From positions 1-64,000 of the forward strand of contig NZ_BJDX01000005.1 in NCBI RefSeq assembly GCF_005405365.1: 64,000 nt of DNA, written 5' to 3'. This document shows positions 18,787-29,130 of this stretch, piece after piece. The stretch is from Enterococcus xiangfangensis (lineage in GTDB: Bacteria; Bacillota; Bacilli; Lactobacillales; Enterococcaceae). Within the stretch, counting starts at the first letter, position 1. Each line of letters opens with the position of its first letter. Under the pieces are notes generated by a model. The model saw only the letters and a list, made by a program, of their open reading frames with translations, made no database searches and was not told where the DNA came from. The position numbers and the translations under genes are program-made.

Positions 18787-19185
18787 ATGGTCACTTATCA
18801 AAATTTGCAAACCGATTTATTGCAAGCGCTTGATTTACACATCGATATTTTGAAAGAAGTCGATGATATCGAAAAAGAAGAGCTGCCAGGGTTTTTATTT
18901 ATGATGCGCAGTTTAGGCTTCATGCTGGATCGTGCACCGTTGGTTTTAGCTAGCAGTGACGATGAGGAAATGTACTATATGATGTTCCAATATTACTGCC
19001 TCTTAAAAGAATTAAAATTTAATCTGGCGATGAGCTTTCCCCATGCTAAGATCCAAGGCGAGCCTTTGATCGATACTGTCGAGCGCTTCCCTGCCGACTA
19101 CGAAAAAGAAATGAAAGTTTGGTGGGAAGAAAAAACAGGATTGACTGTTGAAGAAACAAAACAGACGATCGAACTAGCTGAGTAA
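18787..19185 (+). CDS. Conserved acidic protein of unknown function
   Basis: A 132-residue soluble protein, mostly helical and acidic, without signal peptide or membrane segment. I do not recognise the family. Notable features are a methionine- and tyrosine-rich stretch in the middle (EEMYYMMFQYY, about residues 60-70) and a Trp-Trp pair near the end. The start is ATG 18787-18789, eight bases after AAGGAGG; the TTG immediately before it is less likely. It is followed 29 bases later by the LOG-family gene and probably cotranscribed with it. Confidence 0.75.
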   Translation: MVTYQNLQTDLLQALDLHIDILKEVDDIEKEELPGFLFMMRSLGFMLDRAPLVLASSDDEEMYYMMFQYYCLLKELKFNLAMSFPHAKIQGEPLIDTVERFPADYEKEMKVWWEEKTGLTVEETKQTIELAE

Positions 19186-19214
19186 ATTATCCGAATGAAT
19201 CAGGAGGCGATCGA

Positions 19215-19760
19215 ATGCGCATCGCTGTATATTGCGGAGCTCATCTCGGAACTGATCCAGCCTATCAAAAAGCCGCACAAGAATTAGGCAGCTGGATTGC
19301 CGAACAGAATTATGAGCTCGTTTACGGTGGCAGTAAACTAGGGTTGATGGGAACAGTAGCTGACAGTGTGCTGGCTAATGGCGGGACAGTGATCGGAATC
19401 ATGCCGCGCTTTTTGTATGACGAAGAGCGTGTCCATCCTAACGTGACACGATTGATCACTGTAAATGATTTAGACGAACGCAAGAAAACTATGATGCAGC
19501 TGGCAGATGTTTGTCTTGCCCTGCCTGGCGGTATCGGTACATTAGAAGAAATCAGCAAAGCCTATTCATGGTTGCGGGTCGGACAAACGGCTAATCCTTG
19601 TATTTTTTTTGATGTAAAAAATTATTATGATTTATTACAAACTTTTTTTGATCAGATGGTCGAACACGCTTTTTTATCAAAAAAAGATCGACAGTTAGTT
19701 TTATTTTCCAACTCACTGACCGAAATTCACGCCTTCATCCACACACATTACCAAAAATGA
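19215..19760 (+). CDS. LOG-family (TIGR00730) nucleoside 5'-monophosphate phosphoribohydrolase
   Basis: A 181-residue Rossmann-fold protein of the lysine decarboxylase-like LOG family. Relatives cleave cytokinin riboside or purine nucleoside 5'-monophosphates to free base plus ribose 5-phosphate. The defining motifs are RKKTMMQLAD (about 90-99) and PGGIGTLEE (104-112), with the catalytic Arg and Glu present. The name lysine decarboxylase often given to such proteins is wrong. The ATG start follows AGGAGG by seven bases. Its stop codon lies inside the stem of the terminator. Confidence 0.88.
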   Translation: MRIAVYCGAHLGTDPAYQKAAQELGSWIAEQNYELVYGGSKLGLMGTVADSVLANGGTVIGIMPRFLYDEERVHPNVTRLITVNDLDERKKTMMQLADVCLALPGGIGTLEEISKAYSWLRVGQTANPCIFFDVKNYYDLLQTFFDQMVEHAFLSKKDRQLVLFSNSLTEIHAFIHTHYQK

Positions 19761-19789
19761 CCCGTGCTGACAGCACGGGTCATTTTTTT
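19757..19789 (+). terminator. Bidirectional terminator between the LOG gene and gshF
   Basis: A perfect 12-bp stem (19757-19768 with 19772-19783) with triloop GAC is followed by seven T on the plus strand; the other strand has five T. The TGA stop of the LOG gene is within the left arm. It serves both convergent genes. Confidence 0.88.
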
Positions 19790-19830
19790 GAGAATACAAC
19801 AGAATTGGATGGTTGCTGAAATACTCTTTT

Positions 19831-22092
19831 TTAGATGTTCATTTCTGGATATAAAAAGCGTAAAACATCTGTCGTCAAACGGCGGCTTTTGCCGATGTAT
19901 GGATAGATGTGCATATGCATCATCGGATTGAAATTTGCTTCAATGATGCCATAATCTGCTGCTGTTTCATACGGTTTGTCTTTATCCGGGATGATCAAAT
20001 CGATCCCGCTGATGCTGGCGCCCAAAACAGCGACAGCCTCGATTGCTAATTGTTTGTAGCTTTCATCCATTTCATCAGTTACGTCGATTGAATCGCCGCC
20101 AGTCGAGACATTTGAATTTTCCCGTAAGAAGACTTGCTGATCTTTTTCAGGAATACTGTCAATCCGCAGTCCTTGTTCTTTCAACATCAATTGTTCCAAC
20201 TCGCCTAGTTGAATTTTTTCCAACGGCGACCGATGATTGATTCCTCGCAATGGACTTGCATTTTTTTCAGCAACAAGTTCTTCGATTGATCGTTTTCCAT
20301 CACCGATAACATTGGCAGGTGTCCGTAATAAAACTGCCTTCACTTGGTGATCGATCACAAAGAAACGATATTCCGTTCCTGCCAAAAATTCTTCAATGAT
20401 CACTTCATCATCTTCAGCAAAGGCGATCGCTAAACCAGCATTGTAATCAGCAAGTGCCGTCTCGCCTTTAAAGATCGTGATGCCTAAGCCGTAATTCGTC
20501 GTTTTGGGTTTAATGACAAAAGCATTTTGGGCAAAACGCGGATAGGCTTTTTGTGCTTCTGCTATCGAAGCGAATGTTTCGCCTTGCGGAACATGGAAAC
20601 CGGCCCGCGCCAATACGATTTTAGTCACTGTTTTATTCGCCATCAACAAAGGTGCGATGTACGTATCTTTACTGGTCATATTCCCATTTTTAACTAATTC
20701 TTGATGATCTTTGTGTTGCAGTTTTACAAATTGATCTTGCCGATCCAATACTTCGGTTTCAATACCTTTTTGGATCGCATCAAACAGCAAGTTCTGCGTG
20801 GACAATTCCATTTCTTGGAACCCAGCCAATTGATAAGGGCGAGCCCAAGCTTGTTCATAAAACTGCTGCCCAAGTTCCAACGCGACTGCCGCCTGTCCTT
20901 TAGCTTCATCTAAAGCTAAGATTCTAGCTGCCAACGTTTCTTCTGGATGGTCCAACCAACGTTGATAGTTCTTCAATAAGTCAGCACCCGTCAATTCCAA
21001 CTCATCGACCATTTGCAGCATTTCTGCAAAAATAGCATGGCCTTCTGCTAAATATGCTGTCGTTTCTGTCGGGCGCTCTAATGAAACAGCGTCACTGATA
21101 CGATTGCCTTCAGCTACCCATTCATCGGCTGACAATTTTTCTTCTGTCCACAACAAATAAAGCATGAATAAATGTAGAAATTCGATCTCATCTGAGCTGA
21201 TTCCCACACGTTCAAAAGGATTCAAGTCGATATTTCGCAATTCTATATAACGGATTCCGGTTTGGAACAAATCTGCTACTTTTTTCCCGCCGCGCATTCG
21301 GATGGGTGCATAAAATTCTTTTTCTTCAGACAAACGTCCTTGCGCAACATTTTCTGCCAATTCTTCACTATAGCGTGCCAACGTTTCATAAGAAACTTGT
21401 ACGTCTGGCTTATTTACATACCCATAACGGCTCGTTCGAATGCTACGCACCGGTTCTTTCGGGCGGTCAGCGTTGTCAAAATAGCGTGCCTCGCTCAGCG
21501 GACTTGCACCAAATAAATAGGTGATCAACCAGCGATAACGTAAAAAATTACGGGCAGTCTTCATATATATCCGGGTCTTGAAGTTTTCCATGGAAGCTTC
21601 TTCAGTCTGTGCCAAAAATAATTGTTTGATTAAATCTAAGCCGTATTCAAAATTAAAATGAATCCCGCTCACCATTTGTTTTCGTTTGCCATACTCCCGC
21701 GCCAAATAACGCCGATACAAAACATCCGCGTGATTTTCTAATTTTGCGATCTGGATGTCTTCTTCTTTTTCAGGCAGTGCTGGCGGCATCGAAAATGGCC
21801 ACATCATTTCATCTTTTGGCATACTTCGTTGAGCCACATCGTGAATTGCTTCTAAACTTGCTAACACTTCAGCCACTGATTCAGTAACTGGTGTGATCAA
21901 TTCTAATTGTGTTTCAGAAAAATCAGTCTGGATGTAAGGGTGGAAGCTCCGACTCCCTACCGAAGCTGGATGATCGGTCCGTACTAGATTGCCTTCCAGT
22001 GTAACTCTTTGACTTTCCTTTTCAATTCCATAGCGCGCTTGCAACAAGAAAGGTTTGACCATTTCTTGTACCATCATGTTTTTTGTATTCAT
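19831..22092 (-). CDS. gshF: Bifunctional glutamate--cysteine ligase/glutathione synthetase
   Basis: Fusion enzyme of 753 residues that makes glutathione in two ATP-driven steps in the cytoplasm. The N-terminal half (about 1-470) is a gamma-glutamylcysteine ligase with RYGIEKESQRV near the start and the GIHFNFEYG segment. The C-terminal half (about 485-753) is an ATP-grasp domain with VIKPKTTNYGLGI and the metal site EANFNPMMHMHIYPY. Such fusions are typical of Enterococcus, Streptococcus and Listeria. The start is ATG 22090-22092; an ATG six codons earlier is part of the GGGAGG ribosome site. Confidence 0.95.
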   Translation of the reverse strand: MNTKNMMVQEMVKPFLLQARYGIEKESQRVTLEGNLVRTDHPASVGSRSFHPYIQTDFSETQLELITPVTESVAEVLASLEAIHDVAQRSMPKDEMMWPFSMPPALPEKEEDIQIAKLENHADVLYRRYLAREYGKRKQMVSGIHFNFEYGLDLIKQLFLAQTEEASMENFKTRIYMKTARNFLRYRWLITYLFGASPLSEARYFDNADRPKEPVRSIRTSRYGYVNKPDVQVSYETLARYSEELAENVAQGRLSEEKEFYAPIRMRGGKKVADLFQTGIRYIELRNIDLNPFERVGISSDEIEFLHLFMLYLLWTEEKLSADEWVAEGNRISDAVSLERPTETTAYLAEGHAIFAEMLQMVDELELTGADLLKNYQRWLDHPEETLAARILALDEAKGQAAVALELGQQFYEQAWARPYQLAGFQEMELSTQNLLFDAIQKGIETEVLDRQDQFVKLQHKDHQELVKNGNMTSKDTYIAPLLMANKTVTKIVLARAGFHVPQGETFASIAEAQKAYPRFAQNAFVIKPKTTNYGLGITIFKGETALADYNAGLAIAFAEDDEVIIEEFLAGTEYRFFVIDHQVKAVLLRTPANVIGDGKRSIEELVAEKNASPLRGINHRSPLEKIQLGELEQLMLKEQGLRIDSIPEKDQQVFLRENSNVSTGGDSIDVTDEMDESYKQLAIEAVAVLGASISGIDLIIPDKDKPYETAADYGIIEANFNPMMHMHIYPYIGKSRRLTTDVLRFLYPEMNI

Positions 22093-22115
22093 TTGTCCAT
22101 AGCCTCCCATGCTAC

Positions 22116-22121
22116 ATTATA
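22116..22121 (-). promoter_or_regulatory. Putative -10 box of gshF
   Basis: Perfect TATAAT on the minus strand, 23 bases before the start codon. The -35 region is poor, so confidence is low. Confidence 0.3.
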
Positions 22122-22250
22122 TAGAAGAACCTCCAGAAACAGAACGGAAATGCTTGGAAAAAAATTTGAAAAATCCCCTAATGCCGTTTCTTTTTAGAAA
22201 TGTTCCTTGCAGATCCCATTTGGACTCATCCAACGTTTGTTTCAAGTGAT

Positions 22251-22279
22251 AAAAAAAGGCCGCGACAGTTGTCGCAGCC
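22251..22279 (-). terminator. Intrinsic terminator of the rnc-smc-ftsY region
   Basis: A ten-bp stem (22258-22267 with 22270-22279, one G-T pair) is followed on the minus strand by seven T, 28 bases after the ftsY stop. Confidence 0.85.
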
Positions 22280-22307
22280 CTTTGCAGCTGAGTTTTGAAA
22301 TGCTCAA

Positions 22308-23678
22308 CTATTCTTCTTTTAATAATCCTTTGAATAATCCAATCGCAAAATCATTTGAATCAAACACTTCAAGGTCATCGATGCCTTCACCTAACCCTAC
22401 TAATTTTACCGGCAGATGCAATTCATTGCGGATTGCTAGAACAATTCCGCCTTTAGCTGTTCCGTCGAGCTTAGTCAAAACTAAACCTGTGACATCTGTC
22501 GTTTCTTTAAATTGGCGTGCTTGGACTAACGCATTTTGTCCGGTCGTCGCGTCAACAACTAATAGCACTTCATGCGGTGCTGTTGGAAATTCTCGCTGGA
22601 TCACCCGTTTGATTTTTTCCAACTCATTCATCAAATTGACTTTGTTTTGCAGACGTCCGGCTGTATCAATCAATAAAATATCATAATTTTCATTTTTAGC
22701 TTTATCTACCGCATCAAAAACTACTGCCGCTGGATCGCCACCAGCATTACCACGGACTACTTCCACGCCAGACCGTTCACCCCAGACAACTAGCTGGTCG
22801 ATCGCGCCGGCTCGAAAAGTATCCGCTGCTGCCAATAGAACTTTTTTGCCTTCTGCTTTGTATTGCTTCGCTAATTTCCCGATACTTGTTGTTTTTCCTG
22901 TGCCGTTTACTCCGACAAACAAGATCACACTCAAACCAGGTTGTAAATTGATTGCATTATTTTCGTTGATTCCTTCTGCTTCATAGATGTCTACCAATTT
23001 TTCGATGATGACATTTTGAATCTGAGCTGGCTTTTTAACATTTTTTAGTTTCACTTCTTGCCGTAGTGAATCTGTCAATTTAATCGCCGTATCAAAACCG
23101 ACATCGGCACCAATCAATGTTTCCTCTAATTCTTCGAAAAAGTCTTCATCGACTCGACGGAAGCGGGCAAACAATTCGTTCATCCGTTCACCAAATGATT
23201 TGCGAGTCTTCTCCAGCCCTTTGTCATATTTTTCTTGAACGCTTACTTCTGCTGAATCTTCTTGTTCAACTGAGACTGCTTGCGGCTCTGCTGGAATCGT
23301 TTCTTCCTGTATTTTTTCTTGTGTTTCTTCCAGTGTTTCTTCCAGTGCTTCTTCACTTTCATTTTCTGCTTCTAGTTGTTCAGCTGAAGCATCTGGTGTT
23401 GCTTCAAAACGTTCTGGTTCAACTGAAACTTCTGAAGAAAGATCGGGTGACTGTTCAGCCGGTTTCGCAGCATCCGTTATTTCTGCAGTTTCTTCAATTA
23501 GTTCAGCAGGCTCTTCATGATCGGTTGCTTTGGTCAATTCGGTCGGTTCTGATTTTTCAGCATCAGCATCGGCATCGACGACATCCGCTGTTTCTTGGTC
23601 TTCGATGACTTCTTCTGGTTTTTCAGTTTCTTTTTGTTCACCGGTAAAGGCTTTTTTTATACGGTCAAATAATCCCAT
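22308..23678 (-). CDS. ftsY: Signal recognition particle receptor FtsY
   Basis: SRP receptor GTPase, 456 residues, that docks ribosome-SRP complexes at the membrane for SecYEG (secY at 45693). Residues 1-150 form a strongly acidic, low-complexity A domain with many Glu runs. The NG domain follows: GVNGTGKT (256-263), DTFRAGA, DTAGR and [10 protein letters not shown]. The N-terminal [11 protein letters not shown] is an amphipathic membrane-contact helix. It is last gene of the rnc-smc-HAD-ftsY series, 11 bases after the phosphatase. The ATG follows AAGGGGG. Confidence 0.96.
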   Translation of the reverse strand: MGLFDRIKKAFTGEQKETEKPEEVIEDQETADVVDADADAEKSEPTELTKATDHEEPAELIEETAEITDAAKPAEQSPDLSSEVSVEPERFEATPDASAEQLEAENESEEALEETLEETQEKIQEETIPAEPQAVSVEQEDSAEVSVQEKYDKGLEKTRKSFGERMNELFARFRRVDEDFFEELEETLIGADVGFDTAIKLTDSLRQEVKLKNVKKPAQIQNVIIEKLVDIYEAEGINENNAINLQPGLSVILFVGVNGTGKTTSIGKLAKQYKAEGKKVLLAAADTFRAGAIDQLVVWGERSGVEVVRGNAGGDPAAVVFDAVDKAKNENYDILLIDTAGRLQNKVNLMNELEKIKRVIQREFPTAPHEVLLVVDATTGQNALVQARQFKETTDVTGLVLTKLDGTAKGGIVLAIRNELHLPVKLVGLGEGIDDLEVFDSNDFAIGLFKGLLKEE

Positions 23679-23689
23679 TTAAATCCCCC

Positions 23690-24505
23690 TTAATTCAATT
23701 CATCAAAGACAAATTTTTGAATAGCATAGGCAACGCCATCTGCTTGATTCGTTCCAGTTATAAAGTTAGCAGCAACTTTTACTCCATCGGTCGCATTGCC
23801 CATTGCCACGCCCATGCCAGCATAGTCGATCATTGAAAGGTCATTGGCTTCATCACCTAACGCCATCATTTCATGGGTCTCGATTCCAAGATGTTTGCCT
23901 AAAACAGACAAACCAAAAGCTTTCGTTACGCCTTTAGGCATGAATTCCAATAAATTCGGCCGAGTCTTGAAGATCTCAAAACGTTCATAAGCTTCTGTTG
24001 GAATCAAAGCAATCTGTTGATCCAAATATTCTGCGTCGATCGCCGCCACAACTTTATTGTACAACGTATCTTCTTCCAACGCATCGATTGTTTTAGGAAC
24101 AAAAGTCAATGCTTTGTTCAAACGTGGATAGATTGAAGGATAATCCGCTGCTGTTTCAAATTGGAAACATAAAGCATCTGATAAAACATCCATCGGTAAA
24201 TCCAGTTTAGTCAGCAGTTGATAAATATCTTTCACATCTGCCAACGGCATCGCTGATTTCCCTAGAATCTCGCCCGTATTCGTTTGAATCAAACCACCGT
24301 TGAATGTGATCGAATAATCATTTGCATCAAGCAAGTTCAATTCCGCCAAATAATCTTTGATTGCAACCAATGGGCGGCCTGTACAAATCACGATTTTTAC
24401 ACCGCGAGCTTTTGCTTCTGCTAATATTTTTTTATTTGTATCAGAAATCGTTTTTGCATCTGTCAACAATGTACCATCTAAATCAATCGCAATTAATTTT
24501 ATCAT
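23690..24505 (-). CDS. Cof-type HAD-IIB family phosphatase
   Basis: A 271-residue haloacid dehalogenase-type phosphatase. Seen are motif I DLDGTLL (8-14), motif II with the Thr of ICTGRP (about 40-45), the C2 cap domain in the middle, and motif III/IV ALGDEANDLSMI (about 213-224). Such proteins dephosphorylate sugar phosphates, flavin or nucleotide cofactors; the substrate here is not predictable. Its ATG overlaps the smc stop as ATGA, so the two are translationally coupled. Confidence 0.9.
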   Translation of the reverse strand: MIKLIAIDLDGTLLTDAKTISDTNKKILAEAKARGVKIVICTGRPLVAIKDYLAELNLLDANDYSITFNGGLIQTNTGEILGKSAMPLADVKDIYQLLTKLDLPMDVLSDALCFQFETAADYPSIYPRLNKALTFVPKTIDALEEDTLYNKVVAAIDAEYLDQQIALIPTEAYERFEIFKTRPNLLEFMPKGVTKAFGLSVLGKHLGIETHEMMALGDEANDLSMIDYAGMGVAMGNATDGVKVAANFITGTNQADGVAYAIQKFVFDELN

Positions 24506-27500
24506 TCTAAAGAGTCCCTTTCTTTTACTTGAAATTTCCCATCTTCTTTTACTTCTTCAAGCCGAACCGAGATCATTTTGGAAACCCCGGATTCTTGCAT
24601 CGTTACACCATAAAGGACATCTGCTGCTTCCATCGTGCCCTTTCGATGAGTGACTACGATAAATTGTGTATCGTTTTGGAAAGAACTTAAATAGCGTCCA
24701 AAACGTGTGACATTGGCTTCATCCAACGCCGCTTCGACTTCATCTAAAACACAAAACGGTACAGGTCGAACTTGGATGATCGAAAACAACAACGCGATCG
24801 CAGTCAGCGCCCGTTCACCACCGGAAAGCAGTGATAAGTTTTGTAATTTTTTACCTGGCGGCTGTGCTTCGATCTCGATACCAGTATTTAACAAATCATC
24901 AGGATCCGTTAAAACTAGTTCCGCCCGACCGCCACCAAACATGTTCGGAAAGACTAGATTGAATTTCTCACGGATGGCTTGGAACGTCTTATAAAAACGC
25001 GCTTTGACTTCGTCATCCATCTCGCCCATCGTTTCAAACAACTGTTCTTTAGCCGATAATAAATCATCACGCTGGGTCGTGAGAAAATCATACCGTTCTT
25101 CAACTTGCTGATATTGTTCGATTGCATTGAGATTAACTGGACCTAAGTCTTCGATTGCTGATTTCAAACGATCCACTTCTGCTTGAACCTTTTGCTGATC
25201 GATTTCAAGATCTGCTTGGGCTTTCGCCCCTTCAAAAGTCAAACTATACTCTTCTTGCAAATACGTCAAAGCATTGTCTAATTTTAATTCGTAACGATTT
25301 TTTTGGACGTCCGCTTGTGACTGACGTGCCAACAATTGTTTTTGTTCTCGATTGACTTGTGTCAACGCTTGATCAGCTTGATCAATTTGCTGCTGCCATG
25401 TTTGCCGTGTTGTTTTCCAAGTTGTTAACTGTTCTTGCAGCTGTTCACGCGCAGTACTCAACTCGATTAAGCGCTGATTCAAACTTTCTTCTGTCTCTTC
25501 ATGACCCGTCGAATCACTGGAAAGTGCCAGCAGTTGATTTTCCAAACTCGTGATCTGACCATCTAACTCATTGATCTGTTCTTCAAAACTCAACGTTTGC
25601 CGCTCCAAATACATCAGCCGCTCGTCTAAGACTGCATGATCTGCACGTAAACGACTCAATTGAGTATTGATGCTAGTGCGTTTTTCTTCTAACTGATCAC
25701 TTTCTTCATTCAACTGCCGAATTTCTTGATTAATTTTATCTTGTTGGACTTTCAATTCGACTTGCTGGATCTCTAAAATTTCTTTTTGGTCTTGATAGTC
25801 CGTTAAAAAGCTTTCCAACTCTTTGACCTCATAAGAGAACAACGCTTGTTCTTTTTGCAAACGCGTCAATTCTGTATTGACCCGTTCTTCGCTGCTTTGC
25901 GCTTCTTGATAAGCAAGACGCGTCTGTTCACCTTGTGTTCGCAAAACTTCGATTGCTTCGGTTTGTTCCGCGACTTTTTTCTGTAGCCGACGAACCGTTT
26001 GTTCTTTTACTTGCAAAGCTTGATTGATCGCTTCGTGGCGTTTCGTCCACTCCGCCAATTCATGACCTTGATTGAATAAGTTTCCGCGATTGCCTTGCTT
26101 GGTCGCCCCGCCGGTCATAGAACCGCCGGCATTCATCACATCACCTTCTAATGAAACGACACGAACTTGATAACGCAATTGTCTTGCAAGTTGATTGGCA
26201 CTCGTCAAATCCCGCGCGATGACGATTGCGCCTAATAGATTTTGCATGACGGGCGCGACCGTTTCTGAAAAGGAGACTAATTCGCTAGCCAGTCCTAAAA
26301 AACCGTCCGCATCTTTGATCGCTTGATATTGATGCGCACCTAAACTGCGTGGCTTAATCGTTGTCAACGGTAAAAATGTGCCACGTCCGCTGCGCTGTTG
26401 TTTCAAGAAAGTAATTCCTTGCTGCGCATTTTTTTCGTTTTCCACAATGATGTGCTGGGCAGCTGCTCCTAGTGCTGTCTCGATCGCTAATGTATATTCT
26501 TGTGGTACTTGGATCAACTCCGCCACAGCCCCAACGATTCCGTCAAGTTGTTCCTTGTGCTGCAGGACGCTCCGAACCCCTTGATAAAAACCGCTATAAT
26601 TTTCTTGGATCTCTTGCAGACTTTTTTGCCGTGCACGGGCTTGCTGGACTTGGCTCATCAAGTCATACATCTGTTGCTGGTCTTTTTGTAATTTTTGTTG
26701 CGCCGTATTTTTTTCTTCGATCAAATTGCGGTACTTTTCCTGCTCTTCTTTTAAGCGAGCTTCCAATGCTTGTGTCTTGGCTTTTGCGGCATTTTGCTGA
26801 GCAGTCAATTCGGTTAACTGTTCCCGCAACGCTTCAAAACGTGTAACGCTCCGTTGATTTTTCGTAGTTTCTTGCGTGTATTGGCGCTCCAAGTGTTTCA
26901 ATTCATTGCTGACGTTTGCCGATTCTTGCATCAGTTCAACATACGTTCCCCGCAGATCTTCCAATAATTCTTTGGGTGATTTTTGATATTTTTCCGCTTT
27001 TTCGGTCAGCTGTTGAATCTCGGCTTCCAATGCCGTTTTTTCTTTTTGTTTGTTAGTTTGCTGTGTTTGAACATCTTGCAGATCCAATTGAGCCGCTGTT
27101 TTTTTCTTCCGCTGTTCAGCCAACATCACTTGATACTCCGCACTGGATTTCTGCGTATTTTTTGAACGTTCGCTCAATAATTCTTTTTGGCCTTCAGCTT
27201 GTTTCAACGCTTCCGCTAAATGCAATAATTGCTGCTGACCTGTCTCGATTTGTTCATCCAGCGATGTCCGCTTTTCACGTAATCCGCCCAACTGACGTTC
27301 AGTTTGTTGAATAAAGCGTCCTTTTTCTTCAACTGTTTTCGACAGCTCATCAAATTCGGTCTTAGCCGCTTGCCAAGTATCGCGAGTTTGTTGAATCTTG
27401 GCTACAGTCAAACTGACGTCTGCTGTAGTCAGCTCTTCTTTAAACGTCAAAAACTCCTTGGCCGCTTTGCTTTGCGCAGCTAAAGGAGTCAGCTGATCTT

Positions 27501-28095
27501 CTAATTCATAAACAATATCTTGGACCCGACTTAAATTGTCCTCTGTCTCAAAAAGTTTTTGTTCTGCTTTGCGCTTGCGCTGTTTATATTTTAAGACGCC
27601 GGCAGCTTCTTCAAAGATTCCACGACGATCTTCTGGTTTGCTGGCAAAAATAGCTTCGACCTTTCCTTGAGAAATAATTGAGAAAGATTCTTTTCCTAAA
27701 CCAGAATCCATGAATAAATCTTGGATATCTTTCAGCCGACAGGCTTTTTTATTGATAAAAAAGTCGCTTTCACCCGATCGGCGATACCGCCGTGTGACGC
27801 TCACTTCACTAAAAGCCAGCGGCAAATAGTGATCCGTATTATCCAATACTACCGTTACTTCTGCGAGATTCAGCTGTTTTCGCGAGTCAGAGCCGGCAAA
27901 AATGATATCCGGCATTTTTCCTCCCCGTAAACTTTTTGCCGATTGCTCGCCTAAGACCCAGCGAATCGCTTCGGTGATGTTGCTTTTTCCACTGCCGTTT
28001 GGTCCAATGACCGCGGTTACCCCTTGCTCAAATTCGATCTTCGTCCGTTCAGCAAAAGATTTAAAACCGGCGATCTCAATTCTTTTTAAATACAA
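24502..28095 (-). CDS. smc: Chromosome segregation ATPase Smc
   Basis: Condensin subunit of 1197 residues. The N-terminal head has Walker A GPNGSGKSN (about 32-40). Two long coiled coils flank a hinge near 510-660 that contains SMTGG. The C-terminal head carries LSGGERALTAIAL and Walker B with CVLDEVEAALDEAN. It works with ScpA and ScpB, which are not in this window, to compact and separate chromosomes. The start is TTG at 28093-28095, six bases after AGGAGG, giving the family N-terminus MYLKRIEIAGFKSFA. Confidence 0.97.
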   Translation of the reverse strand: MYLKRIEIAGFKSFAERTKIEFEQGVTAVIGPNGSGKSNITEAIRWVLGEQSAKSLRGGKMPDIIFAGSDSRKQLNLAEVTVVLDNTDHYLPLAFSEVSVTRRYRRSGESDFFINKKACRLKDIQDLFMDSGLGKESFSIISQGKVEAIFASKPEDRRGIFEEAAGVLKYKQRKRKAEQKLFETEDNLSRVQDIVYELEDQLTPLAAQSKAAKEFLTFKEELTTADVSLTVAKIQQTRDTWQAAKTEFDELSKTVEEKGRFIQQTERQLGGLREKRTSLDEQIETGQQQLLHLAEALKQAEGQKELLSERSKNTQKSSAEYQVMLAEQRKKKTAAQLDLQDVQTQQTNKQKEKTALEAEIQQLTEKAEKYQKSPKELLEDLRGTYVELMQESANVSNELKHLERQYTQETTKNQRSVTRFEALREQLTELTAQQNAAKAKTQALEARLKEEQEKYRNLIEEKNTAQQKLQKDQQQMYDLMSQVQQARARQKSLQEIQENYSGFYQGVRSVLQHKEQLDGIVGAVAELIQVPQEYTLAIETALGAAAQHIIVENEKNAQQGITFLKQQRSGRGTFLPLTTIKPRSLGAHQYQAIKDADGFLGLASELVSFSETVAPVMQNLLGAIVIARDLTSANQLARQLRYQVRVVSLEGDVMNAGGSMTGGATKQGNRGNLFNQGHELAEWTKRHEAINQALQVKEQTVRRLQKKVAEQTEAIEVLRTQGEQTRLAYQEAQSSEERVNTELTRLQKEQALFSYEVKELESFLTDYQDQKEILEIQQVELKVQQDKINQEIRQLNEESDQLEEKRTSINTQLSRLRADHAVLDERLMYLERQTLSFEEQINELDGQITSLENQLLALSSDSTGHEETEESLNQRLIELSTAREQLQEQLTTWKTTRQTWQQQIDQADQALTQVNREQKQLLARQSQADVQKNRYELKLDNALTYLQEEYSLTFEGAKAQADLEIDQQKVQAEVDRLKSAIEDLGPVNLNAIEQYQQVEERYDFLTTQRDDLLSAKEQLFETMGEMDDEVKARFYKTFQAIREKFNLVFPNMFGGGRAELVLTDPDDLLNTGIEIEAQPPGKKLQNLSLLSGGERALTAIALLFSIIQVRPVPFCVLDEVEAALDEANVTRFGRYLSSFQNDTQFIVVTHRKGTMEAADVLYGVTMQESGVSKMISVRLEEVKEDGKFQVKERDSLE

Positions 28096-28239
28096 AATGT
28101 TCCTCCTAAAATTTCATAAAAAAGGCTGCCTGAATTTTTGGCGGTTTGACTGACCGCTGGGCTGATCAGCACCGTTCACTTTTCCAAACAGGAACTGACA
28201 GGAATTGTTTTCCTGCAGCTCACTGTATTTGGAATCGGC

Positions 28240-28935
28240 TTACTTTGCAGCGATTTTTGCTAACGCTTTTTCAGCGGCATCTTGTTCTGCCAATTTCTTA
28301 GATTTTCCTTGTCCTGAACCAATCACTTGATTGTCCGCATACACTGCGATCGTGAAGACTCGTTCGTGCGCTGGTCCTTCTTCATCCACTAACCGATAAT
28401 CAATCGTCACATCGCCGCCTTTTTGCAAGACTTCTTGCAGACGCGTCTTATGGTCCATTTCACGAGTAAAGACACCCGCTTCGATTTTGGGAAAGACAAC
28501 GGTTTGGATAAAGTGCAATGCTGTTTCATACCCTTGATCCAAATACAATGCACCTAGGAACGCTTCAAACAAATCACATAAAAGCGCCGCACGCGCACGA
28601 CCACCAGAATTTTCTTCGCCCTTGCCTAACAGAATATATTGATCAAAATGACATTCTTTCGCAAATTTTGATAAACTTTCTTCCCGTACAATCGCTGAAC
28701 GCAGTCGTGTCAATCGACCTTCTGGCAAGTTGGGATAATGATGATACAAATAGTCCGATACTTGAAGCTCTAAGACAGCGTCTCCTAAAAATTCTAACCG
28801 TTCATTATCTGAAATATTCATGTTACGGTGTTCATTCACATATGATGAGTGGGTAAACGCCTGTTCTAATAAGTTGACATCATGAAAGACGATGCCGTAA
28901 TTTTCTTTCAATTCGTTGACTAACTGTGTATCCAT
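28240..28935 (-). CDS. rnc: Ribonuclease III
   Basis: Double-strand-specific endoribonuclease, 231 residues, that processes rRNA precursors and structured mRNAs. The catalytic signature ERLEFLGDAVLE lies at about 45-56 and the second metal site DLFEAFLGALYLD at about 121-133. A C-terminal double-stranded RNA-binding domain starts near residue 158. The ATG start follows AAAGGA. A 144-base spacer to smc contains small hairpins but no good terminator, so rnc and smc probably share transcripts. Confidence 0.96.
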   Translation of the reverse strand: MDTQLVNELKENYGIVFHDVNLLEQAFTHSSYVNEHRNMNISDNERLEFLGDAVLELQVSDYLYHHYPNLPEGRLTRLRSAIVREESLSKFAKECHFDQYILLGKGEENSGGRARAALLCDLFEAFLGALYLDQGYETALHFIQTVVFPKIEAGVFTREMDHKTRLQEVLQKGGDVTIDYRLVDEEGPAHERVFTIAVYADNQVIGSGQGKSKKLAEQDAAEKALAKIAAK

Positions 28936-28972
28936 GGGCTCATTCCTTTTTTTGAGATTTCCATCACGCTCT

Positions 28973-29001
28973 ATTATACTGTTTTTTCTATAAATTTTAA
29001 A
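28973..29001 (-). promoter_or_regulatory. Promoter of rnc-smc-ftsY
   Basis: Minus strand: TTTAAA (28996-29001), 17 bases, perfect TATAAT (28973-28978). The predicted leader is about 30 nt. Confidence 0.65.
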
Positions 29002-29130
29002 TCAGAAGTCGTGATAGTAAGAAAATTTCAAGGAATCCGTGAAATTTTCGCCTTTATTAAAAAAATCGTTGTCCTAAAAGAAAATTTGCTCGCATCCAAC
29101 TATTCCTGCGCTCACCGTTCTTTTTCGACA

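Noticed and set aside
23117..23608. 163-residue Leu/Val-rich plus-strand open frame opposite ftsY
   Set aside because: It is the antisense of the Glu-rich acidic domain of FtsY; no ribosome site.
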